DNA of 64,000 nucleotides. Origin: Anoxybacter fermentans. GTDB taxonomy: Bacteria > Bacillota > Halanaerobiia > DY22613. The stretch covers positions 806,001 through 870,000 of the forward strand of contig NZ_CP016379.1 in NCBI RefSeq assembly GCF_003991135.1. Reading direction: 5' to 3'. Of the stretch, positions 54,017-62,246 are shown piece after piece. Position 1 is the stretch's first letter. The number at the start of each line of letters is the position of its first letter. The notes below the pieces were generated by a model. It saw nothing but the letters and a program-made list of their open reading frames with translations, searched no databases and was not told the origin of the DNA. The translations under genes were made by a program, and so were the position numbers.

Positions 54017-55762
54017 TTATTGTTCAAAGGTAATGTGTTTTGGATATGATACTGGTTTTTTGGAGAGGCTAAAGAGCCAGGGCAGTACATAATAGTCTAA
54101 ACCGAAAGCACGACCGGCTCCACCTAAAAGAGCAAAGGAACCGACGAACAGCATTAATGGATCCCAGATTGGGCCGCCCCATGCTGCCATGATAAAGCTT
54201 GCACTCATTGCCATAGTACCTAAGGCAGCCAGAACTGTAAAGAGACCAAAAATCAGCAACAGACCAAGACCGATTTCAGTAATTACAATTACTTTTTGTA
54301 AGAAGATCTGGTGAGGTACAACAAAAGTCTTCATCAAAGAAACATACCACTGTGGAGTACCCTCGCCCCACAGCACAGAAGAAGCACCGGATGCTAACTT
54401 TTCCCATTCACCGAACCAACCATCCTGTATTTTATGAATACCTTCTGTTAAGAACCGCAGGCCGATAATTATACGTAGCAATATCAACCAGAAAGCATTA
54501 ATTTTTTTGGACATATGACGTACTAACACACCGATTCCCCCTTTTATTTCACTAAATTCATGTGCAATATATTCCCAGACTAATTTAAAACCATTAACCT
54601 CCCACAGATAGTGCATATCAACCAGATGTTTCATCATCATGGCCACAAACCCCCACATTGGGATTCCCATTATATCTGCCACTGCATAGTTACCACCGAT
54701 AGAAACCATGACACCATGAAGTTTTGGTTTTAGAGGTTTCTTTTCTTGACCCTTAAGATCTGCTACAATATTTTTAGCAGCAGTTTTAGCGGTTTGCATA
54801 GCGGCCTCAACCAATGCAGGGAGAACCATTCCTTTTTCATCTATAAAAAAGGAGTTATCTCCTACAGCATATACATTTTCATAGCAGGTTTGACAGTATT
54901 CATTTACTTCAATCCTATCCCGCTTGTTTAATGGTAAGCCAAGATTTTTCACAAAGTTGTTTGCCTTGACTCCACCGGTCCAGATTAAGGTTCTGGTGGG
55001 AATAGTCTCATTTTCTAAAACAATATGCTCAGGATGTACTTCACAGATCGGTGAGTTGGTCTTAATCTCAACATTAAGTGTATTGGTTAAATATTCTATT
55101 GCACGATCAACCAGGCCTTTCTTTTTCAGGACAGGTAAAATATTTGGCAAAGCTTCGACAACGATCAGGCGAACATCATCCCGATCTACATTATAAATTT
55201 GACAGAGATCTCTAACCCATTCTGCTAATTCTCCTATCATTTCGATACCGGTAAAACCACCGCCACCTACAACGAAGGTTAACATAGCTTCTCTTTTTTT
55301 AGGATCAACTTCTTGAGAAGCAGCTATAAACATAGAGCGGATATGAGCTTTGATCTTTTTAGCATCTTCTAAAGACCAGAGTGTAAGGCTATGCTCTTTC
55401 ATACCAGGGATACCATAATAGGTAGGTTCACTACCTGTACCAATAATCAGATAATCATAATTATACTGACCATTGCTCCCCTTAAGGATTTGTTTTTCAA
55501 AATCAATGCTTTTAATCTGATCCTCTACAACTTCGATCTTTGTTCCCTCAAAAACATCTTTCAAGGAGATCTGGACATCACTGGGTCGTATCCGGTTGCC
55601 AGCTACTTCATGTAACTGAGTTAACAGTACATGAAAGGGGCTTTGAGAAATCAATCGAACCCGCACAGTCGGGTCTTTACATAACTTTTTGTGAAGCGTT
55701 TTAGCGGCCGTAACACCTGCATAACCTGCTCCCAGGATGACAATTTCTTTTAACTTATTCAT
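54017..55762 (-). CDS. Type II NADH dehydrogenase fused to a DoxX membrane domain
   Basis: The product, 581 residues, joins two functions. Residues 1-400 are an NDH-2-type flavoprotein with the FAD motif GAGYAGVTAAKTL (11-23), the NADH motif VVGGGGFTGIEMIGELAEW and the C-terminal FAD contact NVYAVGDNSFF. Residues about 425-560 are four hydrophobic helices of DoxX type (LRIIIGLRFLTEGIHKIQDG). NDH-2 passes electrons from NADH to a membrane quinone. The divergent neighbour is an exported FMN protein, and ApbE and a polyprenyl synthase follow, which suits extracellular electron transfer. AAGGAGG precedes the ATG. Confidence 0.93.
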   Translation of the reverse strand: MNKLKEIVILGAGYAGVTAAKTLHKKLCKDPTVRVRLISQSPFHVLLTQLHEVAGNRIRPSDVQISLKDVFEGTKIEVVEDQIKSIDFEKQILKGSNGQYNYDYLIIGTGSEPTYYGIPGMKEHSLTLWSLEDAKKIKAHIRSMFIAASQEVDPKKREAMLTFVVGGGGFTGIEMIGELAEWVRDLCQIYNVDRDDVRLIVVEALPNILPVLKKKGLVDRAIEYLTNTLNVEIKTNSPICEVHPEHIVLENETIPTRTLIWTGGVKANNFVKNLGLPLNKRDRIEVNEYCQTCYENVYAVGDNSFFIDEKGMVLPALVEAAMQTAKTAAKNIVADLKGQEKKPLKPKLHGVMVSIGGNYAVADIMGIPMWGFVAMMMKHLVDMHYLWEVNGFKLVWEYIAHEFSEIKGGIGVLVRHMSKKINAFWLILLRIIIGLRFLTEGIHKIQDGWFGEWEKLASGASSVLWGEGTPQWYVSLMKTFVVPHQIFLQKVIVITEIGLGLLLIFGLFTVLAALGTMAMSASFIMAAWGGPIWDPLMLFVGSFALLGGAGRAFGLDYYVLPWLFSLSKKPVSYPKHITFEQ

Positions 55763-56086
55763 TTAATTAAATCAACCTCCTTTTTATTTGATCATATTAA
55801 AAATGGAAATTGATTATTATATATAAGAATGAGCAGTATTACGAAAAATACTTTTTGCTGAAAACATAGTTGATTAGTAGGATTTAATGGAGAAAAAAAA
55901 TAAGATTTTTTTATTGCTTACAAAAAACTTAAATAATTTTTTCACAAAAAGTTTTAAATTTTCATTAAAGATTATTCGACACAGGCAGGAAAAATCCTTT
56001 GTATGGCGAAATAAAAATATCGTAAATTTATAGTAATGGACTATGAATTTACATCCAAAATTGATTAGAGAAAGGAGGTGTATGTG
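55763..56086. promoter_or_regulatory. Divergent intergenic region between NDH-2 and FMN-protein genes
   Basis: A 324-base AT-rich gap that must contain the promoters of both divergent genes. I see no consensus promoter pair; a weak TTGTAT with TAAATT 18 bases on (about 55997-56026) could serve the plus-strand gene. Confidence 0.4.
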
Positions 56087-56779
56087 TTGAAAAGATTTTC
56101 AATAATTGTATTAGTAATCATGTTGATGGTAGGTGTTTTGGCCAACCTGTCTCTGGCAGCTGAGTACAAAGATGGTGAATACATTGGCTATGTTCCTAAT
56201 GAACACGGTGATGTTGTAATTGCTGTTGCAATTGTTAAAGGATTCATAACCAATGTAGAAATTTTGAGCCCTGTTAAGCATGTGTATAAATATGAACCAG
56301 GTCAAAAAGCTTTCTATGAGTATCCTCAGAAAGTTATTAAAGCCCAGTCTGCTGATATTGATGCAGTAGCTGGTGCTACCCATTCTTACCAGGATTATAA
56401 TAAGGCTGTTCAGATGGCTCTGGATATGGCCAGCGGTACTTACAAGGGCAATAAGTTTTACGGTTTGAGCCGTGATTATGCTCATGGCCATATTTTAGTT
56501 GAAGTTACTCTAAATGACGCCAGAGATAAAATTGTAGATATTCGTTTTATTACTCAAAATGAAAAACTTAAAGATATAGATACTCTGATGGCTGCTAAAA
56601 GCGATAAATATCCCCATGCTCCAGCAGTTGAGGCTTTCAAAAGCTTGCCAGAACAGGCTCTGAAAAGACAAAACGTACATGTAGATACTATTTCTGGCGC
56701 TACACATCTCAGTACTGGTTTTTATGAAGCACTATTACAGGCTTTAGATAGTGCTGGGGTTCGTAAGAAGTTTGAGTAA
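56087..56779 (+). CDS. Exported protein with two FMN-binding domains
   Basis: A 230-residue protein with a signal peptide ending near SLAA (residue 25) and no lipobox. Two FMN_bind domains follow (about 28-115 and 125-222). Each ends in the flavinylation motif: DAVAGATHS and DTISGATHL, where the Thr accepts FMN covalently. The second fits the D-x-x-S-G-A-T consensus fully; in the first Ala replaces Ser. ApbE, the enzyme that does this transfer, is the next gene. It resembles the PplA-type electron shuttle of flavin-based extracellular electron transfer. Starts at GTG 56078/56084 or TTG 56087; the last has the best spacing from AAAGGAGG. Confidence 0.9.
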   Translation: MKRFSIIVLVIMLMVGVLANLSLAAEYKDGEYIGYVPNEHGDVVIAVAIVKGFITNVEILSPVKHVYKYEPGQKAFYEYPQKVIKAQSADIDAVAGATHSYQDYNKAVQMALDMASGTYKGNKFYGLSRDYAHGHILVEVTLNDARDKIVDIRFITQNEKLKDIDTLMAAKSDKYPHAPAVEAFKSLPEQALKRQNVHVDTISGATHLSTGFYEALLQALDSAGVRKKFE

Positions 56780-56796
56780 CAAATTTACTGTTAATG

Positions 56797-56823
56797 AAAG
56801 AGTCTCGTTATTAGAGACTCTTT
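56797..56823 (+). terminator. Terminator of the FMN-binding protein gene
   Basis: AAAGAGTCTC and GAGACTCTTT form a perfect 10-bp stem, followed by CATTTTAT. Confidence 0.75.
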
Positions 56824-56887
56824 CATTTTATCTTTTGTTAGTGTAGGGGTGGCAATTTTTCGTACAAGTATGATATAATAATAATTA

Positions 56888-57107
56888 GTTAAATTGCAAG
56901 AAGCTAATTTTTCGCTTGAGGAGAAATTTTTCGAACCATATAAAGCTCGATTTCAGTTGAAATAAGGCTACCTAATCAAAGGGCCCTCCTGGCCCTTGAT
57001 TAGCTCATCACATCCTGTGTTGAGGCCTTGTTTCTCCTTCAATCTCACTAAGATGGTTTATCGAAAAATTTCTATATCGCTCAAAATTAGCTTTTTGCAG
57101 TAAGATC
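56888..57107 (-). repeat. Repeat element 1, copy L
   Basis: A 220-bp copy in minus orientation, flanked by ATAATTA (56881-56887) and ATAATTG (57108-57114). Hairpin 2 here is perfect: AAGGGCC / GGCCCTT around AGGAG when read in the element's own direction. It separates the FMN-protein gene from apbE. Confidence 0.93.
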
Positions 57108-57196
57108 ATAATTGTTTTAGTGTTATCTTTATGTTTTATTAAAGTTGTGTTTGAATAAATTTGCATAGTGTTTAGGGAAACGGAGGCTTTTATATT

Positions 57197-58228
57197 ATGA
57201 AGGTAAAACAAATAGCAGTCATATTTATTCTAATTTTCAGTTTAATTCTGGCTGGTTGTGGTAAAAAATCTTCTGAATATGAGCTTTCTGTCACAAGAAC
57301 AAGCTTTATAATGGGGACTTTAGTGACTGTAAAGGTTTATGGCCCTGATAGAGCCAAAATAGCTGATGAAGTTTTAGCTGAATTGAAACGTATCGAAGAA
57401 TTAATGAGCATTAATATTACCGAAAGTGAAGTTAATGAAATCAATTCAAATGCCGGTGTAAAACCGGTCAAGGTGAGTGAAGATACTTTTAAAGTTATTA
57501 AATTGGCAAAAGAATATGCTGAGATGACTAATGGATTATTTGATCCCAGTGTTGGTCCTTTAGTTCAACTCTGGGGAATTGGTACTAGACATAAAAAGGT
57601 CCCAACTAAGGAAGAATTGGCAGAAGTGTTACCTCTTATTAATTACAAGAATATTATTTTGGATGAAAAAAATCAGACGGTTTATCTTTCCAGACCTGGA
57701 ATGATGATTGATGTGGGTGGTATTGCTAAGGGGTATGCTGCTGATTTAGCAATTGATATCTTTAAAAAACACAAAGTAAAAAGTGGTTATGTTAATATAG
57801 GTGGAAATGTGATGGTTTATGGGAAAAAACCCGATAAATCCCTGTGGAGGATAGGGATTCAGGACCCACGGGCTCCGCGGGATGATTTGATGGCTGTAAT
57901 TAGCTTAGAAAATCAGGCTGTGGTTACTTCCGGAGATTATGAACGATATTTTATTGAGAATGGTATCAGGTATCATCATATTTTGAACCCTAAAACTGGA
58001 TATCCGGCAAGAACAGGTTTAATCAGTGCAACTGTTATTGGGGACAGCTCATTCCATGCTGATGCTCTTTCAACTTCTGTTTTTTTACTTGGTCCAGAAA
58101 AGGGAATGGCTTTAGCAAAAAAAATGGGGTATGAAGTAATGGTGATTACTGATGATAAAAAAGTCTTAATGTCAGAAGGTATCGAAGATAAAATGAAGAT
58201 TATAAATGAGGAGTATTCAAAAAAATGA
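57197..58228 (+). CDS. apbE: FAD:protein FMN transferase ApbE, lipoprotein
   Basis: A 343-residue protein with a lipobox LAGC (Cys21), so it is anchored outside the inner membrane. Family motifs are MGTLVTVKVYG, GLFDPSVGPLVQLWG, DVGGIAKGYAADLAID, YVNIGGNVMVYGKK and HILNPKTGYPA with HADALSTSVFLLG. It moves FMN from FAD onto Thr of target proteins; the FMN-binding protein upstream is the obvious target. It is the first of four tightly spaced genes (apbE, NusG-II protein, Gx transporter, polyprenyl synthase). Confidence 0.95.
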   Translation: MKVKQIAVIFILIFSLILAGCGKKSSEYELSVTRTSFIMGTLVTVKVYGPDRAKIADEVLAELKRIEELMSINITESEVNEINSNAGVKPVKVSEDTFKVIKLAKEYAEMTNGLFDPSVGPLVQLWGIGTRHKKVPTKEELAEVLPLINYKNIILDEKNQTVYLSRPGMMIDVGGIAKGYAADLAIDIFKKHKVKSGYVNIGGNVMVYGKKPDKSLWRIGIQDPRAPRDDLMAVISLENQAVVTSGDYERYFIENGIRYHHILNPKTGYPARTGLISATVIGDSSFHADALSTSVFLLGPEKGMALAKKMGYEVMVITDDKKVLMSEGIEDKMKIINEEYSKK

Positions 58229-58608
58229 AAGTAGGAGATAAAATTCTTATTCTGGTTATTTTATTGGTTGCTGTAGGTTTATATGCCTTTTATCAATTTC
58301 AAAGTCCCGATGGAAGTGGAAAGAAAATTATTATTGAAGTAGATGGTGTTGTTGTAAAGACTTTTGATCTTCCTCAAGAAGAATTGGTAGAATATAAAGT
58401 TGAGATTGATGAATATAATTATAATCTGATTCAGATTTTTAAAAACCGGGTACGGGTTGCAGAAGCAACCTGCCCAGAACAGATCGATGTTTTGCAAGGT
58501 TGGATAGAGAAACCTGGAGAAATGCTGGTCTGTTTGCCTCATAAGTTGATTGTTAAAATTGTTGGTGAAGACATTGAAAGTGATGAAGTAGATGTTAAAA
58601 CTTATTAG
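58225..58608 (+). CDS. NusG domain II protein (EetA-like)
   Basis: A 127-residue protein with one N-terminal membrane helix (8-24) and an external beta domain: KKIIIEVDGVVVKTFDLPQ, YNLIQIFKNRVRVAEATCPE, and GEMLVCLPHKLIVKIVG. The two cysteines, in the pattern ...C-P...V-C-L-P-H-K-L, are the NusG_II signature. Such proteins accompany Gx transporters in extracellular electron transfer loci. Starts overlapping apbE by four bases. Confidence 0.85.
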   Translation: MKVGDKILILVILLVAVGLYAFYQFQSPDGSGKKIIIEVDGVVVKTFDLPQEELVEYKVEIDEYNYNLIQIFKNRVRVAEATCPEQIDVLQGWIEKPGEMLVCLPHKLIVKIVGEDIESDEVDVKTY

Positions 58609-58632
58609 TTCATGATAGAAAGGGTTATATCG

Positions 58633-59145
58633 ATGTCCAGATATACACAGATAACCTATATTGGAATTCTTGTAGCTTTGGCTTTAGTTTTGCAGTTGGT
58701 AGAGGGGATGCTGCCCCTTCCATATATAGCTCCAGGTGTTAAATTGGGGTTAGCTAATATTGTTTCTTTGATTGCCATAATTTATTTTGGATTTAAAACA
58801 GCTTTTTTAGTTGTTCTATTTCGGACATTTATGGCTGCATTTTTGAGTGGACGTCCGTATGTTTTTCTCTATAGTGGAACTGGAGCTATTTTAAGTATAT
58901 TGGTTATGGGATTTGTTTATTGGAGATTTCGGAAATATTTCAGTATTCAGGGTATAAGTATTTTTGGAGCGGTGGCCCATAATATAGGCCAGATTTTCAT
59001 TGCCAGTCTTTTAATTGAGACAGTGAGTATTTTTTCATATTTACCCATTTTAATGGTCAGCGGAGTGATAACCGGATATTTTATCGGTTTGATTGTAAAT
59101 TTGTTAAAGCGAGTATTAGATCCTACATTAAAGGGGAAATTTTAA
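58633..59145 (+). CDS. Gx transporter family protein (Hpre_diP_synt_I; EetB-like)
   Basis: A 170-residue membrane protein with five or six helices. GVKLGLANIVSLIAIIYFG, VLFRTFMAAFLSGRPYVFLY and GAVAHNIGQIFIAS are hallmarks of this family, long named heptaprenyl diphosphate synthase component I but resembling ECF S-components. ATG 58633 is preferred, eight bases after GAAAGGG. It lies between the NusG-II gene and the polyprenyl synthase. Confidence 0.88.
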   Translation: MSRYTQITYIGILVALALVLQLVEGMLPLPYIAPGVKLGLANIVSLIAIIYFGFKTAFLVVLFRTFMAAFLSGRPYVFLYSGTGAILSILVMGFVYWRFRKYFSIQGISIFGAVAHNIGQIFIASLLIETVSIFSYLPILMVSGVITGYFIGLIVNLLKRVLDPTLKGKF

Positions 59146-59159
59146 GCAGGTGATAAAAA

Positions 59160-60122
59160 ATGAAGGAATTATGGGATAAATATCCTATTTTAAAGAAACA
59201 ATTAGAGGAGTTTGAACTCTATCTTTTAAAAATACTGGAAGTTCGGCAACCTTTAATCAGGGAAGCTATCCAGGAATTGGTGAAAGCAGGAGGAAAAAGG
59301 ATTCGTCCTGCGTTGGTCCTGGTATCCGGTCAATTTGGAAGAATTTCTCATGAAGAACTATTTCCTATTGCTGCTGCTATAGAGATTATACATATGGCAA
59401 CTCTGGTGCATGATGATATTATTGATGAAGCCAGGGTGCGGAGAGGTGTAGTTACTACTCAAGCTAAATATGGTAAAGATATTGCTGTTTTTACTGGGGA
59501 TTATCTTTTCGCTAAATCTTTTTTACTTTTATCTGGAAAAGTTGACCAGGAATTTTTAAGACGGATTGCTAGATCGGTTAAATATATTTGTGAGGGAGAA
59601 ATTGATCAATATCAGAATAGGTATAATTTAAATGTTAGTTATTTAAAATATTTCCGAAGGATCCGCAGAAAAACTGCCATTCTTTTTCAGGCCAGTTGTT
59701 TTTCTGGGGGTTTTAAGGCAAAATTGAAGAAAAAATACCAGATTGTACTGGCAAAATATGGTCATTATTTAGGGATGATCTTTCAAATAACTGATGATAT
59801 TCTTGATGTGACCAGCAATCAGGAAGTAACGGGAAAACCAGTAGGTAATGATTTTAGTCAAGGAGTGTACACATTACCACTAATTTTTGCTCTGGAAGAT
59901 AAAGAAGTTGGTCCGGAGCTTGGAAAAGCTTTAAAGGAAGAAGTAATAGATAAGGACAGAATTATTAAAATGATTCATTCTACCGATGCTTTAGAAAAGA
60001 CAAAAAGGGTTATTGAATTTTATACTGAAAAAGCCAGGGCCGAGATTGAGAAATTGCCATCTTCAAAACCTGCAAGATTTCTTGAAGATTTGCTTTATTA
60101 TATAGTTAGTCGTAATTATTAA
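59160..60122 (+). CDS. Polyprenyl (probably heptaprenyl) diphosphate synthase
   Basis: A 320-residue trans-isoprenyl synthase with the first Asp-rich motif LVHDDIIDEARVRRG, the second LGMIFQITDDILD, and GGKRIRPALVLV. It makes the isoprenoid tail of a quinone. Within this operon it would support a demethylmenaquinone-like carrier for the NDH-2. Chain length cannot be read. A UbiD-like pseudogene follows. Confidence 0.93.
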   Translation: MKELWDKYPILKKQLEEFELYLLKILEVRQPLIREAIQELVKAGGKRIRPALVLVSGQFGRISHEELFPIAAAIEIIHMATLVHDDIIDEARVRRGVVTTQAKYGKDIAVFTGDYLFAKSFLLLSGKVDQEFLRRIARSVKYICEGEIDQYQNRYNLNVSYLKYFRRIRRKTAILFQASCFSGGFKAKLKKKYQIVLAKYGHYLGMIFQITDDILDVTSNQEVTGKPVGNDFSQGVYTLPLIFALEDKEVGPELGKALKEEVIDKDRIIKMIHSTDALEKTKRVIEFYTEKARAEIEKLPSSKPARFLEDLLYYIVSRNY

Positions 60123-60139
60123 TAGTTTAAAAGGTGTTA

Positions 60140-60430
60140 AATAGAGAGCATATTAATTTAGATGAATTGCCAATTCTCAAATGTTGGCCCCGGGATGGTG
60201 GTAAATATATGACAATGTCGTTGGTTATTTGCAAAGATCCTTAGACTGAGATTCAAAGTCTGGTGATGTATATAAGTTACAGGTCTTTGATAAGAAAACA
60301 ACCGGAAAGCACTAGCATGTGTATAAAGATGAGGCCCGAATTTTTAAGAAATATAAAAATTTGGGCGAGAATGGAGATAGTCGTAGTTATTGGTGCTTAT
60401 TCTTCCACTGCTTTGCTGTTGCCGGGAATT
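60140..60430 (+). pseudogene. UbiD-family decarboxylase remnant
   Basis: In three frames one can read INLDELPILKCWPRDGGKYM, VYKLQVFDKKTTGKH, VYKDEA and MEIVVVIGAYSSTALLLPG. In that order these match UbiD decarboxylases (LPI..WP.DGG.., Y..QV.D..TTG.H, VAI G..P). At least two frameshifts and a stop kill it, and most of the gene is lost. UbiD acts in quinone biosynthesis and similar prenyl-flavin reactions, in keeping with its location after the polyprenyl synthase gene. Confidence 0.75.
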
Positions 60431-60456
60431 AATAAGATTTTTTTGCTGTTTTTTAA

Positions 60457-60486
60457 AAAAATCCCCGAAGCGGGGATTTTTATTTT
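60457..60486 (+). terminator. Terminator after the ubiD remnant
   Basis: AAAATCCCCG and CGGGGATTTT with an AAG loop, then TATTTT. Probably the old end of the electron-transfer operon. Confidence 0.88.
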
Positions 60487-60505
60487 GGCTAAAGTTTTAT
60501 TTAAG

Positions 60506-60643
60506 TGTAATCCATGGATCACCGCCCCATGGATTGGTTTATTAATTATAATTGTGATAAGGCCTTATTTCGACTTCAATCTTGCTAATATGGTTTAACG
60601 AAAATTTCTATGTCGCTCAAAATTGATTTTTTGCAGTATTATC
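60506..60643 (-). repeat. Repeat element 1, copy M (variant, one end lost)
   Basis: Minus orientation. Kept are GGCCTTATTTCGACTTCAATC, ACGAAAATTTCTATG and the end TTTTTTGCAGTATTATC (shown in parts). In place of the usual hairpin 2 it has AATCCATGG / CCATGGATT, also found in copy N, so M and N form a sub-family. Confidence 0.75.
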
Positions 60644-60756
60644 ATTTAATGTATAGTGAAAAAACCTAGCTCTCTAAACAATGTGATACCTGTCACTGAT
60701 TGAAATAAGATTAACAGGCAAAATTAAATTAGAAAATATAAGAGGGGAGGATAATT

Positions 60757-61779
60757 ATGAACATCAAAAAAATAGTTACAATTTTATCGTTTATCCTGGT
60801 TGTAGCTTTTGTTGCGGGTTGTACTTCTTTAACTGGGTTGAATGATGTAAGTTCTAATTTACCCCAGACAGGAAATTTGGTTTTATCAATTGTGGATGCA
60901 CCTGCCAATACTTATAAAGAAGTTCATGTTAACATTTTAAAGGTTTTTCTCAAACCTGTAGGTGGAGGAGAATGGGTTCAGGTAGGTGATTACACTTCAG
61001 AGCCTTATGGAATTAATTTATTGGACCTTAGAATTAATGAATTAGTACTTCCTTCATCAGATGTTCCAGTGGGAGATTATGAAGAAATCTGGCTTGTATT
61101 GGATAAATCTGGATATTTTGTATATAATGATGATCCACTGACTCCTTATCCGTTGGTTGTAGGTGAGATAGAAGAAGAGGAGGATGACGAAGAAGATGGT
61201 ATTTTGGGAAGTGATGAACAGGCTATTGAGATTGAATATCTATTTACAATTACAGAAGAGGCGATAACGGAAATTCTGATTGACTTTGACTTAACTGAAC
61301 TGATTGAGCAAGATAAAGAAACGGGAGAATATTTTTTAAATACAGAAGCTGTAAGCGCTATGGATAAAGCTGAGGCTGGAGAGATAGAAGGTAAAGTTAT
61401 TGCTGCAGATAGTACAGTGGATTATAATCCATTTGTTGATATATTAGTTACAGTTAAATTATATCCAGTATATCAAGAACAGGATCAAAATTCGGTTCCG
61501 GTAGCTTCTACCTGGGCTTTGTGGGAGGAAATGGATGATGAAGAAGAGGAGGATAAGATTGCAGAACCTGGTAAATTTAAATTAAGAGGAATTCCAGCTG
61601 GAACATATAAACTTGAAATTTCAGCTCCTGGCTATAATACAGTAACTATAAATAACCTGGTAATTGAAAATGGTGAAGAAATTGAAATTGGAGATGATGA
61701 AGAAGTCAACCAGAATTATGAGATTTCTGGTGGAACAATAAATGAAGAAGGATATATAGTTTTAGAGAAGGTTATTTAA
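60757..61779 (+). CDS. Lipoprotein with DUF4382-like and carboxypeptidase-regulatory-like domains
   Basis: A 340-residue lipoprotein with lipobox VAGC (Cys22). Residues 38-200 follow the DUF4382 pattern: GNLVLSIVDAPANTYKEVHV, then VGDYEEIWLVLDKSGYF. A strongly acidic insertion (EEEEDDEEDG, near 138-148) interrupts it. Residues 208-330 form a carboxypeptidase-regulatory/SpaA-like beta domain (GEIEGKVIAA, FKLRGIPAGTYKLEISAPGY). No enzyme motif is visible. Likely a cell-surface or periplasmic binding protein of unknown role. GGGGAGG precedes the ATG. Confidence 0.8.
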   Translation: MNIKKIVTILSFILVVAFVAGCTSLTGLNDVSSNLPQTGNLVLSIVDAPANTYKEVHVNILKVFLKPVGGGEWVQVGDYTSEPYGINLLDLRINELVLPSSDVPVGDYEEIWLVLDKSGYFVYNDDPLTPYPLVVGEIEEEEDDEEDGILGSDEQAIEIEYLFTITEEAITEILIDFDLTELIEQDKETGEYFLNTEAVSAMDKAEAGEIEGKVIAADSTVDYNPFVDILVTVKLYPVYQEQDQNSVPVASTWALWEEMDDEEEEDKIAEPGKFKLRGIPAGTYKLEISAPGYNTVTINNLVIENGEEIEIGDDEEVNQNYEISGGTINEEGYIVLEKVI

Positions 61780-61805
61780 AGAACGAAATATTCTATGGAC
61801 ACTTT

Positions 61806-61845
61806 ACTGTGGTCAGTTATCTTTCTGACCACAGTCTTTTTTTCT
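61806..61845 (+). terminator. Terminator of the lipoprotein gene
   Basis: ACTGTGGTCAG and CTGACCACAGT form a perfect 11-bp stem followed by CTTTTTTT. Confidence 0.92.
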
Positions 61846-62040
61846 GCAAAAAGCTAATTTTTCACTTTATAGTAAAGCTAATTTTTCACTTTATAGTAAA
61901 GCTAATTTTTCACTTTATAGTATAGAAGAAATTTTTCAAACCATTTAAAGTTCGATTTCAGTATAATCCATGGATTTTCGAGTCATGGATTGATTTATCA
62001 AATACTATGAATATGGCACTTCACTTTCAATCTCACTAAG
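61845..62040 (-). repeat. Repeat element 1, copy N (variant, both ends damaged)
   Basis: Minus orientation. It starts at TGCAAAAAGC fused to the preceding terminator, and ends at TTTCAATCTCACTAAG where another terminator begins. It carries AATCCATGGAT / CATGGATT like copy M, and the 24-bp triplication at 61850-61921. Confidence 0.75.
61850..61921 (+). repeat. 24-bp tandem triplication within copy N
   Basis: The unit beginning AAAGCTAATTTTTCACTTT is present three times without change, at 61850, 61874 and 61898. Confidence 0.95.
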
Positions 62041-62078
62041 AGACCGCCTGATTATTTTGGCAGTCTCTTATTTTTATG
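62038..62078 (+). terminator. Hairpin replacing the right end of copy N
   Basis: AAGAGACCGCC and GGCAGTCTCTT form a stem with one mismatch, followed by ATTTTTAT. Confidence 0.65.
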
Positions 62079-62092
62079 ATATAATATAATAT

Positions 62093-62203
62093 GATTAAAC
62101 TGAAAAAAGCTAATTTTGAGCGATATATAAAGTTTTTCGTTAAACCATCTAAGGTTCGAAAAATTTCTTTATGAAGTGAAAATTAGCTTTTTGCAGTAAA
62201 ATT
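62093..62203 (+). repeat. Repeat element 1, copy O (minimal copy)
   Basis: At 111 bp it is the shortest copy with both ends; the whole inner part after AAACCATCT is missing. Flanks ATAATAT (62086-62092) and ATGATAT (62204-62210) are a 7-bp duplication with one change. It ends 44 bases before the uracil-DNA glycosylase start. Confidence 0.9.
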
Positions 62204-62246
62204 ATGATATAATAAATTCCAGTTTAAATTGTGGAGGAGAAGGCAA

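Noticed and set aside
60263-60598. 111-codon ORF after the polyprenyl synthase
   Set aside because: Its middle is part of the UbiD remnant and its end runs into a terminator and repeat copy M, so it is not a gene by itself.
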